64,000 nucleotides of DNA from Levilactobacillus suantsaiihabitans (lineage in GTDB: Bacteria > Bacillota > Bacilli > Lactobacillales > Lactobacillaceae), in contig NZ_RKLX01000004.1 in assembly GCF_004745505.1 (NCBI RefSeq), positions 62,001-126,000 of the forward strand, written 5' to 3'. Below are positions 28,317 to 36,637 of the stretch, one piece after another. The notes under the pieces were generated by a model. It was not told the DNA's origin, made no database searches, and worked only from the letters and a program-made list of their open reading frames with translations. Within the stretch, counting starts at the first letter, position 1; each line of letters begins with the position of its first letter. Position numbers and translations under genes: made by a program.

Positions 28317-29519
28317 TTACTTATCAGAAATTGCGGCAATTCCTGGTAAGGTCTTCCCTTCGAGGTATTCCAGAGAAGCGCCACCACCAGTAGAAATGTG
28401 GGACAACTTGTCAGCCACACCTAATTGTTGCACAGCGGCAGTTGAGTCACCACCACCGACAATCGTCTTGGCTTCGGTCAAAGTCCCTAAGAACTTACCG
28501 ATTTCCAAGGTTCCTTCGGCGTAGTTGCTCATTTCAAAGACACCCATTGGGCCGTTCCAAACAACCGTCTTAGCAGACTTCAAAACGTCTTCAAATTCGG
28601 CAATGGACTTTGGTCCGATATCTAAGGCCATGTAGCCATCCGGCACGTCGCCTTCGACCGTCTTGTGAGGTGCATCGTTGTCAAACTTTTCAGCAACAAC
28701 GGAGTCCACTGGCAAGACTAACTTGTCGCCGGCCTTGTCCAAGATTTCCTTAGCTAAGTCAATCTTATCTTTTTCAACCAGGGAGTTCCCAATCTTGATG
28801 CCCTTAGCAGCGTAGAACGTGTAAGTCATCCCACCACCGATAAGGATCTTGTCAGCCTTGGCTAACAGGTTGTCGATCACACCGATCTTGTCGGAAACCT
28901 TGGCACCACCCAAGATAGCAACGAATGGGTGTTCAGGGTTGTCAACGGCACCACCGATAAACTTGATTTCTTTTTCCATCAAGAAGCCAGCAGCCGTTTG
29001 GGCCATGTTAGCAGCGATCCCGGCGTTAGATGCGTGAGAACGGTGAGCCGTCCCAAAGGCATCGTTAACGAAGACGTCACCCAATGAAGCCCAGTACTTG
29101 CCCAATTCAGGGTCGTTACCGGATTCACGCTTAACGTATTCGCCGTCTTTGACATCTTCGTAACGGGTGTTTTCCATAACCAAAACATCGCCGTCATTCA
29201 AACCGTCAATGGCGTCTTCAAGCTGCTTGCCTTCCGTCGTTGGGACGAACGTAACTGGCTTGTTTAACAAGTTGGACAGACGTTCTGCGACTGGACGCAT
29301 GGACAGGCCCGGCTTGTCGTCTTCCTTCTTGATCCGACCTAAGTGAGATAAGAGGATGGCCTTGCCACCATGTTCGATTACGTACTTGATCGTTGGTAAT
29401 GCCGCAACGATACGGTTATCGTTACCAATCACACCGTCTTTGATTGGGACGTTAAAGTCGACCCGCATCAGGACTTTTTTGCCCTTTAAGTCTAAATCAG
29501 AAACTGTTAATTTAGCCAA
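28317..29519 (-). CDS. pgk: Phosphoglycerate kinase
   Basis: Pgk makes ATP from 1,3-bisphosphoglycerate. The 400-residue protein has the substrate motif [12 protein letters not shown] (residues 14-25), LLSHLGR, and the nucleotide-binding [12 protein letters not shown] and [11 protein letters not shown] loops near the C-terminus. TTG start with AAGGAGG upstream. A terminator on both sides separates it from gap and tpiA, but the order cggR-gap-pgk-tpiA-eno is the common Firmicutes glycolytic operon. Confidence 0.97.
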   Translation of the reverse strand: MAKLTVSDLDLKGKKVLMRVDFNVPIKDGVIGNDNRIVAALPTIKYVIEHGGKAILLSHLGRIKKEDDKPGLSMRPVAERLSNLLNKPVTFVPTTEGKQLEDAIDGLNDGDVLVMENTRYEDVKDGEYVKRESGNDPELGKYWASLGDVFVNDAFGTAHRSHASNAGIAANMAQTAAGFLMEKEIKFIGGAVDNPEHPFVAILGGAKVSDKIGVIDNLLAKADKILIGGGMTYTFYAAKGIKIGNSLVEKDKIDLAKEILDKAGDKLVLPVDSVVAEKFDNDAPHKTVEGDVPDGYMALDIGPKSIAEFEDVLKSAKTVVWNGPMGVFEMSNYAEGTLEIGKFLGTLTEAKTIVGGGDSTAAVQQLGVADKLSHISTGGGASLEYLEGKTLPGIAAISDK

Positions 29520-29615
29520 TTCTGAAATCCTCCTTGAGTAATATCTATTAAAAGATTACTTTCACAATATACAGCACTTACCTCTGAATTTCAAAGGACT
29601 TATGCAAATTTTTAC

Positions 29616-29655
29616 AAAAAACGCAGCGAAGAAATTCCTCCCTCCGCCGCGTTCG
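29616..29655 (-). terminator. Terminator between gap and pgk
   Basis: On the minus strand AACGCGGCG pairs with CGCTGCGTT across a long loop, followed by six T's. It lies inside the cluster, just after gap. Confidence 0.82.
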
Positions 29656-29688
29656 TGAGTCTATTTAAAAGCTGTTACAACTGTCGGA

Positions 29689-30699
29689 TTAGAGAGTTGC
29701 GAAGTGCAATAACGTCCGAACCATGTTGCAAGTGAAGCCCCATTCGTTGTCGTACCAAGCAACAGTCTTGACAAGTTGGGTGTCACCGTTAGTCGTAACT
29801 TCAGTTTGGGTTGGGTCAAAGACAGAACCGTGATCGTCATCGACGATGTCTGAAGAAACGATTTCATCGGCGTTGTAACCGAAGGCTTCGTTACCTTCAG
29901 TGTGCTTCTTCATAGCGTCGTTGATTTCGTCAGCAGTAACCTTCTTGTCCAGAACAGTGACTAATTCAGTCAAAGAACCGTCAGTCAAAGGTACACGTTG
30001 TGCATGGCCTTGTAACTTACCCTTTAAGTCAGGGATAACCAAACCGATAGCCTTAGCGGCACCAGTTGAGTGAGGAATCGTGTTAACACTGGCAGTACGG
30101 TTGTTCCGCATCTTCTTGCCGCGAGGGCCATCCAAGATTTGTTGGGTAGCAGTGAAGGCATGAATCGTGGTCATCGTACCAGCCTTGATACCGAATTCCT
30201 TGTTCATGAAGTAAGCCATTGGTGCCAAGCAGTTCGTGGTGCAAGAACCAGCAGAAACGATGACATCGTCCTTGCTTAAGACATCCAAGTTAACGCCAGG
30301 AACAACCGTCGTAACGGCACCGGCTGGAGCAGATACTAATACCCGCTTAACACCAGCATCGATGTGGGCGTGAGCCTTTTCTTCGGAAGTGTAGAAACCG
30401 GTACATTCGAGGACGAAGTCAACACCGTCGTTCTTAACCCAAGGAATGTCTTGAGCCTTTGGTTCAGCGTAAACAGGGTATTCCTTACCGTCAACCACGA
30501 TGCCCTTGTCCGTAGCGGAAACTTCGCCAGGGAAACGGCCATGAGTTGAGTCATACTTCAACAGGTAAGCTAACATTGAAGGTGTCGTCAAATCGTTGAT
30601 GGCAACAACTTCGATGTCACTTGAGTGGAGTTCGTGAATCCGCTTGAAAGCCAAACGGCCGATACGTCCGAAACCATTAATACCAATCTTTACAGTCAT
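29689..30699 (-). CDS. gap: Glyceraldehyde-3-phosphate dehydrogenase, NAD-type
   Basis: Gap oxidises glyceraldehyde-3-phosphate to 1,3-bisphosphoglycerate. The 336-residue protein has the Rossmann motif [10 protein letters not shown] (7-16), an acidic residue in AINDLT (D36) that favours NAD, and the catalytic cysteine C153 in [12 protein letters not shown]. The start at 30699 has AAGGAGG 10 nt upstream. It lies directly after cggR, its usual regulator, and is followed by a terminator. Codon use is highly biased, fitting strong expression. Confidence 0.97.
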   Translation of the reverse strand: MTVKIGINGFGRIGRLAFKRIHELHSSDIEVVAINDLTTPSMLAYLLKYDSTHGRFPGEVSATDKGIVVDGKEYPVYAEPKAQDIPWVKNDGVDFVLECTGFYTSEEKAHAHIDAGVKRVLVSAPAGAVTTVVPGVNLDVLSKDDVIVSAGSCTTNCLAPMAYFMNKEFGIKAGTMTTIHAFTATQQILDGPRGKKMRNNRTASVNTIPHSTGAAKAIGLVIPDLKGKLQGHAQRVPLTDGSLTELVTVLDKKVTADEINDAMKKHTEGNEAFGYNADEIVSSDIVDDDHGSVFDPTQTEVTTNGDTQLVKTVAWYDNEWGFTCNMVRTLLHFATL

Positions 30700-30767
30700 A
30701 CTGTGATTTCCTCCTTCAGGAAGCAAACAAAGATAATTTTTTTAAAAAGCAATACATGTTCATTGTA

Positions 30768-31796
30768 TCACTTTTTTAAAACAAAGTCAGCAGCACCTTC
30801 ATCGGTAATTAACCAAGTCTGTGCTGGCGCTAAACGCATGTAAGCCGCAATCGCAGCCCCCTTCTCGGCACCGCCAGCAACGGCGATGACTAATTGTTTA
30901 GCGGCTAAGTCGCCAATTTCCAACCCAATACGGGGGAACTTGCTGACGACGTGGCCCTGGTCATCGTAGAAATAACCAAAGGCCTCACCCACGGCGTGTG
31001 CTGCCGATAAATCGGCAATCACGTGCGGATCCATGTGGCGCCGCTCGGCCATGACAAAGGCCTGACCGATACCGTGAATGACCACGTTGCTTTGCGCAAT
31101 CAGTTGTAACACTTCGTGGATCGCTGGTTCCGCAAATAACGATTTGTAGGTGGCACTGTTCAGCTGCTCCGGCACGTACAACTGCCGAAACGCGCTGTTG
31201 GTGTGTTCGGCCATGGTGGCCGCCACCGTGTTGGCCTGAATGGCCGGCGACTCGCCGACCCCGCCACGCGCCGGAACGAATAACAGGTCCCGGTTTGCAG
31301 CCAAGGCAGGCGTCAAGGCGTCCGCCACCGTGGCCAGCGTGTGGCCGCCCATGACGGCGACCGTGCTGTGACCACCAGGCATCTGGTCCATCAAGACCTG
31401 TCCGGCCGCCTGGGCCAAGCCATCGAGCGAGCCGTTTGCTGCGGTACTGTCCCCCGGCACAATCGTACAGTGGGCAATGCCCAAGCGTTGTGCCAGTTCA
31501 CGTTCCTGCTGCTGCCGGCCGGCCAAGTCATTCATGACTGGCGTTAGGCCGCGCAGGACCCGTTGACCAGCGGCCGTGATCTGCATCCCCCGGATAGACA
31601 TTTGGATAAAGCCCAAGTCTGCCAAGGCATCCGTGGTCGTCCGCACCGTGCGCTCGGAACACGCCAGCTTTGTTGCTAGCGTCCGCCGACCCACGGGCTG
31701 GAGGCGGGCAACGCCCTGCAGAACACGGAAGCGGCTGGTCAGTTTTCCGACCATCTGGGGCATAATCGCATCTACCCACTGCCAATCTTCATGCAT
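30768..31796 (-). CDS. cggR: Central glycolytic genes regulator CggR
   Basis: CggR is a SorC-family repressor that releases DNA when fructose-1,6-bisphosphate is high and so controls the gap operon. The 342-residue protein has an N-terminal winged helix (about 18-75, VGRRTLATKLACSERTVRTTTDAL) and a C-terminal sugar-phosphate sensing domain with the VAVMGGHTLATVADAL and VAGGAEKGAAI segments. It heads the cggR-gap-pgk-tpiA-eno cluster, 68 bp before gap. A promoter with a cre-like box lies upstream. Confidence 0.95.
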   Translation of the reverse strand: MHEDWQWVDAIMPQMVGKLTSRFRVLQGVARLQPVGRRTLATKLACSERTVRTTTDALADLGFIQMSIRGMQITAAGQRVLRGLTPVMNDLAGRQQQERELAQRLGIAHCTIVPGDSTAANGSLDGLAQAAGQVLMDQMPGGHSTVAVMGGHTLATVADALTPALAANRDLLFVPARGGVGESPAIQANTVAATMAEHTNSAFRQLYVPEQLNSATYKSLFAEPAIHEVLQLIAQSNVVIHGIGQAFVMAERRHMDPHVIADLSAAHAVGEAFGYFYDDQGHVVSKFPRIGLEIGDLAAKQLVIAVAGGAEKGAAIAAYMRLAPAQTWLITDEGAADFVLKK

Positions 31797-31814
31797 CCTG
31801 CTTACCTCCTAGTG

Positions 31815-31829
31815 GGACGATAATCGACC
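31815..31829. promoter_or_regulatory. Candidate CggR operator half-site palindrome
   Basis: GGACGATAATCGACC is an imperfect palindrome beginning with the GGGAC element found in CggR operators and standing right before the cggR ribosome binding site. It lacks the second GGGAC repeat of the Bacillus operator, so the assignment is weak. Confidence 0.25.
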
Positions 31830-31901
31830 TATGGTGGCTGATAAACGCCCACCCTGGTCAAAAAATTTAAGGCCAACCAGAGCCAACCTTTTACGATTAA
31901 T

Positions 31902-31930
31902 AGTATAAGCCCATGCTCGCCCTTTAGCAA
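31902..31930 (-). promoter_or_regulatory. cggR: Promoter of the cggR-glycolytic operon
   Basis: On the minus strand TTGCTA (-35, 31925-31930) and TATACT (-10, 31902-31907) are separated by exactly 17 bp. The start site would be near 31895, about 100 nt before the cggR ATG. Confidence 0.7.
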
Positions 31931-31951
31931 GTAATTCAGACCGTTAATTTA

Positions 31952-31965
31952 TGTAAGCCCTTACA
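31952..31965. promoter_or_regulatory. cre-like site upstream of the glycolytic promoter
   Basis: TGTAAGCCCTTACA matches the catabolite-responsive element consensus except for the central G. It lies about 22 bp upstream of the -35, the position from which CcpA usually activates rather than represses. Confidence 0.55.
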
Positions 31966-31997
31966 ATAGAAGAAACGCAAAAATTTTGACCGCTGGC

Positions 31998-32039
31998 CAC
32001 ACCGGATTGCGTGGCCACTGGGGAGCAATCCGGTGTGGC
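31998..32039. repeat. Perfect 14-bp inverted repeat
   Basis: CCACACCGGATTGC (31998-32011) is the exact reverse complement of GCAATCCGGTGTGG (32026-32039) with a 14-nt loop. No T-run follows on either strand, so it is not a standard terminator. It lies between the cggR promoter and the tRNA terminator. Confidence 0.6.
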
Positions 32040-32090
32040 GCACGTTTCAGCTAGGGAAGTGACGCGAACAATCCGGGGGTTGTCCCAGGC

Positions 32091-32138
32091 GCAAAAAAAT
32101 CGCCGTCACACGGTAACCCGTGGACGACGACTTTTTTG
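32091..32138 (-). terminator. Terminator of the first tRNA-Arg gene
   Basis: On the minus strand GTCGTCGTC with ACGG pairs with CCGT and GACGGCGAT, followed by seven T's. It begins 12 bp after the tRNA. Confidence 0.82.
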
Positions 32139-32149
32139 CTTTTATTTGA

Positions 32150-32221
32150 TGCGCCCGGAGGGAATCGAACCCCCATTTCAAGAACCGGAATCTTACGTGC
32201 GATCCATTACACTACGGGCGC
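32150..32221 (-). tRNA. tRNA-Arg (anticodon CCG), copy 1
   Basis: The 72-nt gene folds as a complete cloverleaf: acceptor GCGCCCG/CGGGCGC with discriminator A, anticodon stem AAGA/TCTT with loop TTCCGGT giving CCG for codon CGG, and T-arm GGGGGTTCGATTCCCTC. CCA is not encoded. It is identical to the gene at 33130-33201 and has its own promoter and terminator. Confidence 0.93.
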
Positions 32222-32251
32222 ATAAAAATTGTTATGAACAACACCTTGACT

Positions 32252-32280
32252 ACTATAACTGATTTTGAATAAAAATACAA
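32252..32280 (-). promoter_or_regulatory. Promoter of tRNA-Arg copy 1
   Basis: TTGTAT (32275-32280) and TATAGT (32252-32257), 17 bp apart on the minus strand, stand about 30 bp before the tRNA 5' end. The surrounding sequence is homologous to the promoter of copy 2. Confidence 0.75.
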
Positions 32281-32310
32281 GGTAGTTTGGCATTTTTCTC
32301 CCGGAATTCA

Positions 32311-32319
32311 TGCTATAAT
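32311..32319 (+). promoter_or_regulatory. Extended -10 promoter of the ECF S-component gene
   Basis: TGCTATAAT is a perfect extended -10 about 33 bp before the start codon. A TTGGCA lies 21 bp upstream, too far for a standard -35. The leader is short and shows no riboswitch. Confidence 0.6.
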
Positions 32320-32351
32320 GACGGCATTAACTTTTCCTGGAGGTTTTCGCA

Positions 32352-32951
32352 ATGACGCGACACAAGACTTTTCGCCTGGTCGTTGACGCATTATTAATGG
32401 CGATTATTTTATTGCAAAATATCATTCCGTTTCTCGGCTACATCCCCCTCGGGCCTTTCAGCATGACCCTAATTGGTCTAACGGTCATCGTGGCTGGGAC
32501 CGCCTTGGGCCCCAAGGATGGCATGGTGATTGGTGGCTTTTGGGGGCTGATCACCTTCGTTCGGGCCTTCACCTGGCCGTCTAGTCCGGTCGCCCCGCTG
32601 ATCTTTACCAACCCGTTGATTTCCATCCTGCCACGCTTACTCATGGGGCTGGTAGCTGGTGGGCTATACACCTGGGGTCGTCACCGCCAGTGGTCCCAGC
32701 GCCGGGCCATGCAGGTCGCCGCGGGTTGTGCCGCGTTGGTCAACACCTTGTTAGTCCTCGGCTTGGTCTTTTTCTTCTACCAGACGCCAGCCGTGGCTAC
32801 CGCGTTTGGCGCCAAGGGCAATCAAACGCTGGGCTACGTCTTGATGATTTCGCTGCTGACCAACGGGATTCCCGAACTGATCTTGGATGTGCTGGTGGCA
32901 CCGCTGATTGCCCGTCCCCTGCGTAACCGCTGGGATCGGCTCAAGGCTTAG
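32352..32951 (+). CDS. ECF transporter substrate-binding (S) component, possibly pantothenate type
   Basis: The 199-residue protein is a small membrane S component for vitamin uptake that works with the shared EcfA/A'/T module. It has six hydrophobic helices, the N-terminal motif for EcfT binding in the first helix (VDALLMAIILLQNIIPFLGYIP), and the GPKDGMVIGGFWG and FTNPLISILPRLLMG segments. The NPLISxLPR pattern resembles PanT (pantothenate) proteins, but a folate or other vitamin cannot be excluded. GGAGG lies before the ATG. The gene is between two identical tRNA-Arg genes. Confidence 0.8.
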   Translation: MTRHKTFRLVVDALLMAIILLQNIIPFLGYIPLGPFSMTLIGLTVIVAGTALGPKDGMVIGGFWGLITFVRAFTWPSSPVAPLIFTNPLISILPRLLMGLVAGGLYTWGRHRQWSQRRAMQVAAGCAALVNTLLVLGLVFFFYQTPAVATAFGAKGNQTLGYVLMISLLTNGIPELILDVLVAPLIARPLRNRWDRLKA

Positions 32952-33055
32952 TTTTGCTTAACAACGGGTCGCCATACTATCTCAATAACAACCAGTTCAG
33001 CCTAGATGACGATCACTGTCTGGCCGGACCCGCTCACAATCTAATCACTAAACGC

Positions 33056-33088
33056 ATGCGTTCCCGAACCTGGTGAACGCATTTTTTG
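33056..33088 (+). terminator. Terminator of the ECF S-component gene
   Basis: ATGCGTTC pairs with GAACGCAT around an 11-nt loop, followed by six T's. It is about 105 bp after the stop. The bases between (32952-33055) hold no gene. Confidence 0.85.
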
Positions 33089-33091
33089 GAC

Positions 33092-33124
33092 GAAAAAAGC
33101 CGCAACCACGAACGGTTACGACCA
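33092..33124 (-). terminator. Terminator of the second tRNA-Arg gene
   Basis: On the minus strand CGTAACC pairs with GGTTGCG, followed by C and six T's. It directly follows the tRNA. Confidence 0.8.
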
Positions 33125-33129
33125 TCTGA

Positions 33130-33201
33130 TGCGCCCGGAGGGAATCGAACCCCCATTTCAAGAACCGGAATCTTACGTGCGATCCATTACACTACGGGCG
33201 C
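33130..33201 (-). tRNA. tRNA-Arg (anticodon CCG), copy 2
   Basis: This 72-nt gene is identical base for base to the copy at 32150-32221, with the same orientation and anticodon loop TTCCGGT. It has its own promoter and terminator, which shows that the duplicated unit included the promoter. Confidence 0.93.
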
Positions 33202-33233
33202 CTATCAGCATCAGTATTTTTGAGCACCTAATT

Positions 33234-33262
33234 ACTATACCTGATGCTGAATATAAATTCAA
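33234..33262 (-). promoter_or_regulatory. Promoter of tRNA-Arg copy 2
   Basis: TTGAAT (33257-33262) and TATAGT (33234-33239) are 17 bp apart on the minus strand. The spacer and downstream bases are similar to those of the copy 1 promoter. Confidence 0.75.
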
Positions 33263-33287
33263 GGGGTCGTTGCAAATTTCTTCCGGA

Positions 33288-34031
33288 TTAAACGTAAATC
33301 AGCGTGACCCCACCGAAGGACACGTTACCGTGAATCGAGACCCGGGGCGCCGTTGGGTCGGGCTTAGCGGTCCCCTTTTCTTCGATGGCACCAAAGCCAG
33401 TGTTAATGTTGTGATGCACGTTCCAATGCTTGGGAATAAACAGCTCCGTTCCACCGAAGGAATCATCGATCACGATGTCGGCCCCGTCCGGATTGACCGT
33501 AACGTTGTCAAAGTAGACCTTGGCATTGCCCATGTTGACTTTGATCACAGCGCGTTTGAAATCCAGCGACTGCAGGTAGCGAATGCTGCTACTCATGTTG
33601 ACGTCGACCAAAATTTCGGACTCGTCTAAGTCTTGCACGTCCTCTTCTTCCCAGTCGTGGTCGTGCCACTTATGCTGATGCCAGTCCTGGCCGTTGACAA
33701 TGACCCGTGGGCCGTGATGGTGCCAGCGCCACCGCGGCTTAATGATCAGCGACAGCCCCGCCGTCAGCAGGACCGCGGCCCCCAGAATCGTCCACGGTGC
33801 CAAAGCAGCGATTCCCAGCGGCTTAGCGAAGATAATCGCCAGAAAGGCCAGTGAGAAGACCATCCCGCCTGTGGCCAGGTGAATCAGACTTTCCACGAAG
33901 GCCGCCACCAAGAACATCGCCAACAACAACGTCCAAAAACCAATGTGGTAGGTGAAGATGCCCAGTTGGCTGGTAATTAAAATACCGGCCGCCAAAACCA
34001 GGAAGACACCCCAAAACCAATTTCGATACAT
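33288..34031 (-). CDS. LiaF-like transmembrane protein
   Basis: The 247-residue protein has four N-terminal membrane helices (about 5-95), a His/Trp/Asp-rich linker (WRWHHHGPR...WHQHKWHDHDW, about 102-130) and a C-terminal beta-helix domain (about 140-247) with VDVNMSSSIRYLQS, INMGNAKVYFD-like and FGGVTLIYV repeats, typical of LiaF/DUF2154 proteins. LiaF restrains envelope-stress signalling in Bacillus. Here no LiaR/LiaS genes are adjacent; instead a LytTR regulator lies 5 bp upstream. The pair probably acts as a membrane sensor and its regulator. Confidence 0.82.
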   Translation of the reverse strand: MYRNWFWGVFLVLAAGILITSQLGIFTYHIGFWTLLLAMFLVAAFVESLIHLATGGMVFSLAFLAIIFAKPLGIAALAPWTILGAAVLLTAGLSLIIKPRWRWHHHGPRVIVNGQDWHQHKWHDHDWEEEDVQDLDESEILVDVNMSSSIRYLQSLDFKRAVIKVNMGNAKVYFDNVTVNPDGADIVIDDSFGGTELFIPKHWNVHHNINTGFGAIEEKGTAKPDPTAPRVSIHGNVSFGGVTLIYV

Positions 34032-34036
34032 AAGAC

Positions 34037-34483
34037 TTACCCCTCTCGTTCTAGTGCCTCTTTCAGCGCCTTATAGTAGCGCCGCGACACGTAAAGTTGT
34101 TTGTGTGATTTCTGAAATTTGACCAAATTCCCCGTGACGGACTTGGTCAGCGATAGGATCTGGTCACGATTGAGGATGGCGGATTTGGAAGCCCGTTGGA
34201 AGGTAGTGGGCAACGCGTCGGCCAGCTCATACAAGGGTTGCCGCGTCACGTAAACGTCGTCGGCCGTGTGGACCATGACCTGATGATCCGCCGCCTCTAG
34301 AAATAAAATGTCACCGACCACCACCTGAAAGCTTTGCCCACGCTGGCGCAACGTTAAGCGTTTTGCCGCCGTGGTCGCCGCCTCTAGTGCCGCCACCAAC
34401 TGGCTCACGTCCGTATTGGCTGCCGCACGAATGGTCACGTCCGGCTCGACCGCCGTTTCATCAATTACCACGTGGATTTTCAA
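34037..34483 (-). CDS. LytTR-family DNA-binding regulator
   Basis: The 148-residue protein ends in a LytTR DNA-binding domain (about 52-145: GDILFLEAADHQVMVHTADDVYVTRQPLYELADAL in parts, FQRASKSAILN, and VSRRYYKALKEAL). There is no receiver domain, so it is not a phosphorylated response regulator. The start is TTG with AAAGGGGGTGG upstream. The gene is 5 bp ahead of the LiaF-like gene and co-transcribed. Lactobacilli often pair such short LytTR proteins with a membrane partner. The likely target is its own operon. Confidence 0.86.
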   Translation of the reverse strand: MKIHVVIDETAVEPDVTIRAAANTDVSQLVAALEAATTAAKRLTLRQRGQSFQVVVGDILFLEAADHQVMVHTADDVYVTRQPLYELADALPTTFQRASKSAILNRDQILSLTKSVTGNLVKFQKSHKQLYVSRRYYKALKEALEREG

Positions 34484-34842
34484 ATCACCACCCCCTTTCG
34501 TTGTTTTAAGTAAACCATACCCACCGCCAAAAATAAATATCGATGACGTGACTGGTCAGCTAACTGGCGTAAGCGGTCGATTAAGTTGGGTGAGCGTCCC
34601 TTCTGACCGGATGAAACGTATCCAATCACCGGATTGGCGTTGGCCGCCTGCCGTTCGCCCACTCGGGTCGTGACACGTGGTGAGCGGGCCACGCCCCTAT
34701 TTTAAAAAACGCTTCCCCCTGCTCACAGCGTTCACTGACTTAGCACTCCCCCCAGTCGACTGACAGAATACGTGACGTTTGGCCAAACTCTGTTATGATG
34801 GTTTTAGTTAATCGGTTCTGGTCTAAATGGTAAGTCATATTG
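34484..34842. other. Intergenic region between the LytTR gene and the clpP promoter
   Basis: No gene is seen. Positions 34628-34655 contain TTGGCCGCCTGCCGTTCGCC, which is like the left end of repeat family B (GGCCGCCTTACCGTTCGC), probably a small remnant. The rest holds the promoter area of the LytTR-LiaF pair without a clear -35/-10. Confidence 0.4.
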
Positions 34843-34859
34843 TTTGACCTACTTTGACC
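34843..34859. promoter_or_regulatory. CtsR operator at the clpP promoter
   Basis: On the minus strand GGTCAAA GTA GGTCAAA is a perfect match to the CtsR heptad repeat. It overlaps the -35 of the clpP promoter, which gives repression in the absence of heat or protein stress. Confidence 0.92.
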
Positions 34860-34872
34860 ATAGCGGTACACT
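34844..34872 (+). promoter_or_regulatory. clpP: clpP promoter
   Basis: TTGACC (34844-34849) and TACACT (34867-34872) are separated by 17 bp. The -35 lies inside the CtsR operator. The leader of about 50 nt has a small TAGCG/CGCTA hairpin. Confidence 0.8.
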
Positions 34873-34930
34873 AACAACATGTTAGCGAAACGCTAGCCAT
34901 TCAATAGTTAATAAGGGAGGCTATCTAGTC

Positions 34931-35527
34931 ATGAATTTAGTACCAACAGTTATTGAACAATCATCCCGTGGCGAACGGGCCTATGATATCTATTCACGAC
35001 TCTTAAAAGACCGGATCATTATGTTATCTGGCCCAATTGAAGATGACATGGCAAACGCCATCATTGCGCAACTGCTCTTCTTGGACGCTCAAGACTCCAC
35101 TAAGGACATTTCGCTGTACATCAACTCACCAGGTGGTGTGGTTTCTTCCGGCTTGGCCATTTACGATACCATGAACTTCATCCAATCCGACGTACAAACG
35201 ATTACGTTAGGGATGGCAGCTTCCATGGCCAGTGTCTTGGCTTCATCCGGGACTAAGGGCAAGCGTTTTGCATTGCCACACGCCCAAGTCATGATTCACC
35301 AACCATCCGGTGGTGCACAAGGGCAACAAACTGAAATTGAAATTGCCGCGCGTGAAATTTTGAAGACGCGTGAATTGATCAACAAGATTTTGGCTGAAAA
35401 CTCAGGTCAACCCGTTGAACGTCTGAACCAAGACACTGAACGGGACAACTACTTGAGTGCGCAAGAAGCCGTTGATTATGGTTTGATCGACCACATCATG
35501 ACCAACAGTAGCGAACAAAAGAAGTAA
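34931..35527 (+). CDS. clpP: ATP-dependent Clp protease proteolytic subunit ClpP
   Basis: ClpP forms the tetradecameric protease chamber used with ClpC, ClpE or ClpX. The 198-residue protein has the full catalytic triad: S98 in GMAASMAS, H123 in MIHQPSGG and D172, and the N-terminal [23 protein letters not shown] in parts typical of the family. GGGAGG stands before the ATG. It is a single-gene unit with a CtsR box and its own terminator. Confidence 0.98.
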   Translation: MNLVPTVIEQSSRGERAYDIYSRLLKDRIIMLSGPIEDDMANAIIAQLLFLDAQDSTKDISLYINSPGGVVSSGLAIYDTMNFIQSDVQTITLGMAASMASVLASSGTKGKRFALPHAQVMIHQPSGGAQGQQTEIEIAAREILKTRELINKILAENSGQPVERLNQDTERDNYLSAQEAVDYGLIDHIMTNSSEQKK

Positions 35528-35537
35528 GCCTCGTATT

Positions 35538-35579
35538 AAAAATAGCACCAGCCCAGCTTGGGTTGGTGTTATTTTTTTG
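35538..35579 (+). terminator. clpP terminator
   Basis: AATAGCACCAGCCC pairs with GGGTTGGTGTTATT, followed by T's. It starts 11 bp after the stop. Confidence 0.88.
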
Positions 35580-35653
35580 TTTAAAGCTGGGGGTAGCCAT
35601 ACTGCTGGTTCACCCGCACGCGCAATGAATCCCTATCTGGTCATCTCGCCTTA

Positions 35654-35694
35654 AAAAAACGGCGCCCAGCACCAATAGCTGAGCGTCGTTTTTG
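35654..35694 (-). terminator. Terminator of rapZ-yvcK-whiA
   Basis: On the minus strand ACGACGCTCAGC pairs with GCTGGGCGCCGT, followed by seven T's. It lies next to the whiA stop and faces the clpP terminator. Confidence 0.87.
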
Positions 35695-35696
35695 CT

Positions 35697-36635
35697 TTAC
35701 GCCGTGGCTTCTTCACGAAGCTGTTTAGCGTAGTCATTGATTTTCCGTAAACGGTGATTGATACCGGACTTGGAAATGGGACCACCGGGAACCAGATCGC
35801 CCAATTCCTTTAGGCTCACTTCTTGGTGCGCCATCCGGGCTTCGGCGACCTCGCGCAACTTGGTTGGCAGTTGGCCTAAGCCGACCGTGGCCGCGATAAA
35901 CTGAATGTTATCGATCTGCCGCGTTGAAGCGTTGGCAACCTTATCCAGGTTGGCGTTTTCACAGTTCACCAGCCGGTTGACTGAGTTACGCATGTCGCGC
36001 ATGATGCGGACGTCTTCGAACCGCAACATGGCCGTGGTAGCGCCAATCAAGGACAAGAAGTCGGCAATCTTTTCTGCCCCCTTCAAGTACGTGATGTAGC
36101 CACTCCGGCGCACGATGGTCCGGGCGTTCAGGTCGTAGCGATTCATCATTTCCGCAATCATCTGGTTATGCTCCTCGTATAGGGAGTAAATTTCCAAGTG
36201 GTAGCGGCTGGTTTCGGGATTGTTGACGGACCCACCGGCCAAAAAGGCCCCCCGCAAATAGGAACGAACCCGCATGTCATCGTTTAAGATCTCAGCCGGG
36301 ACAGATTCCAACAGCTGCATCCCGTCAAAGATACCTAGGTCGGATAAGACTTCCGTCACACCGGTCTTGACCCGCACGATGTACAGGTTGTTTTTCTTGA
36401 GTTTCATCTTGCGCCGCACCAACAATTCACTTTCCAAATCGTAGAATTGCTTGAGCAACTGGTACATCCGCCGGGCAATTGCCGGGTTTTCCGTCTGTAC
36501 GTTCAAGACGAAGTGATGATTGGCCAACCCTAAGGCGCCGTTCATCCGAATCAAGGCAACCAATTCCGCCTTGGCATTATCCCGATGAACTTCCAGGGTG
36601 GTTAATTCTTTTTTGACTTCACTGGCATATGACAC
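35697..36635 (-). CDS. whiA: DNA-binding protein WhiA
   Basis: WhiA is a conserved Gram-positive regulator with an N-terminal LAGLIDADG-like fold and a C-terminal helix-turn-helix. In Bacillus it affects division and chromosome segregation. The 312-residue protein shows [10 protein letters not shown] at the start, the [17 protein letters not shown] segment (about 134-150) and the C-terminal [25 protein letters not shown] in parts (about 275-300) of the helix-turn-helix. GTG start, 2 bp after yvcK. It ends the rapZ-yvcK-whiA operon. Confidence 0.95.
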   Translation of the reverse strand: MSYASEVKKELTTLEVHRDNAKAELVALIRMNGALGLANHHFVLNVQTENPAIARRMYQLLKQFYDLESELLVRRKMKLKKNNLYIVRVKTGVTEVLSDLGIFDGMQLLESVPAEILNDDMRVRSYLRGAFLAGGSVNNPETSRYHLEIYSLYEEHNQMIAEMMNRYDLNARTIVRRSGYITYLKGAEKIADFLSLIGATTAMLRFEDVRIMRDMRNSVNRLVNCENANLDKVANASTRQIDNIQFIAATVGLGQLPTKLREVAEARMAHQEVSLKELGDLVPGGPISKSGINHRLRKINDYAKQLREEATA

Positions 36636-36637
36636 CG

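Noticed and set aside
31815-31829. Full CggR operator as in Bacillus (two GGGAC repeats)
   Set aside because: Only one GGGAC with an imperfect palindrome is present, so it is kept only as a weak candidate.
32320-32351. Vitamin riboswitch before the ECF S-component gene
   Set aside because: The leader after the -10 is only about 25 nt, too short for any known riboswitch.
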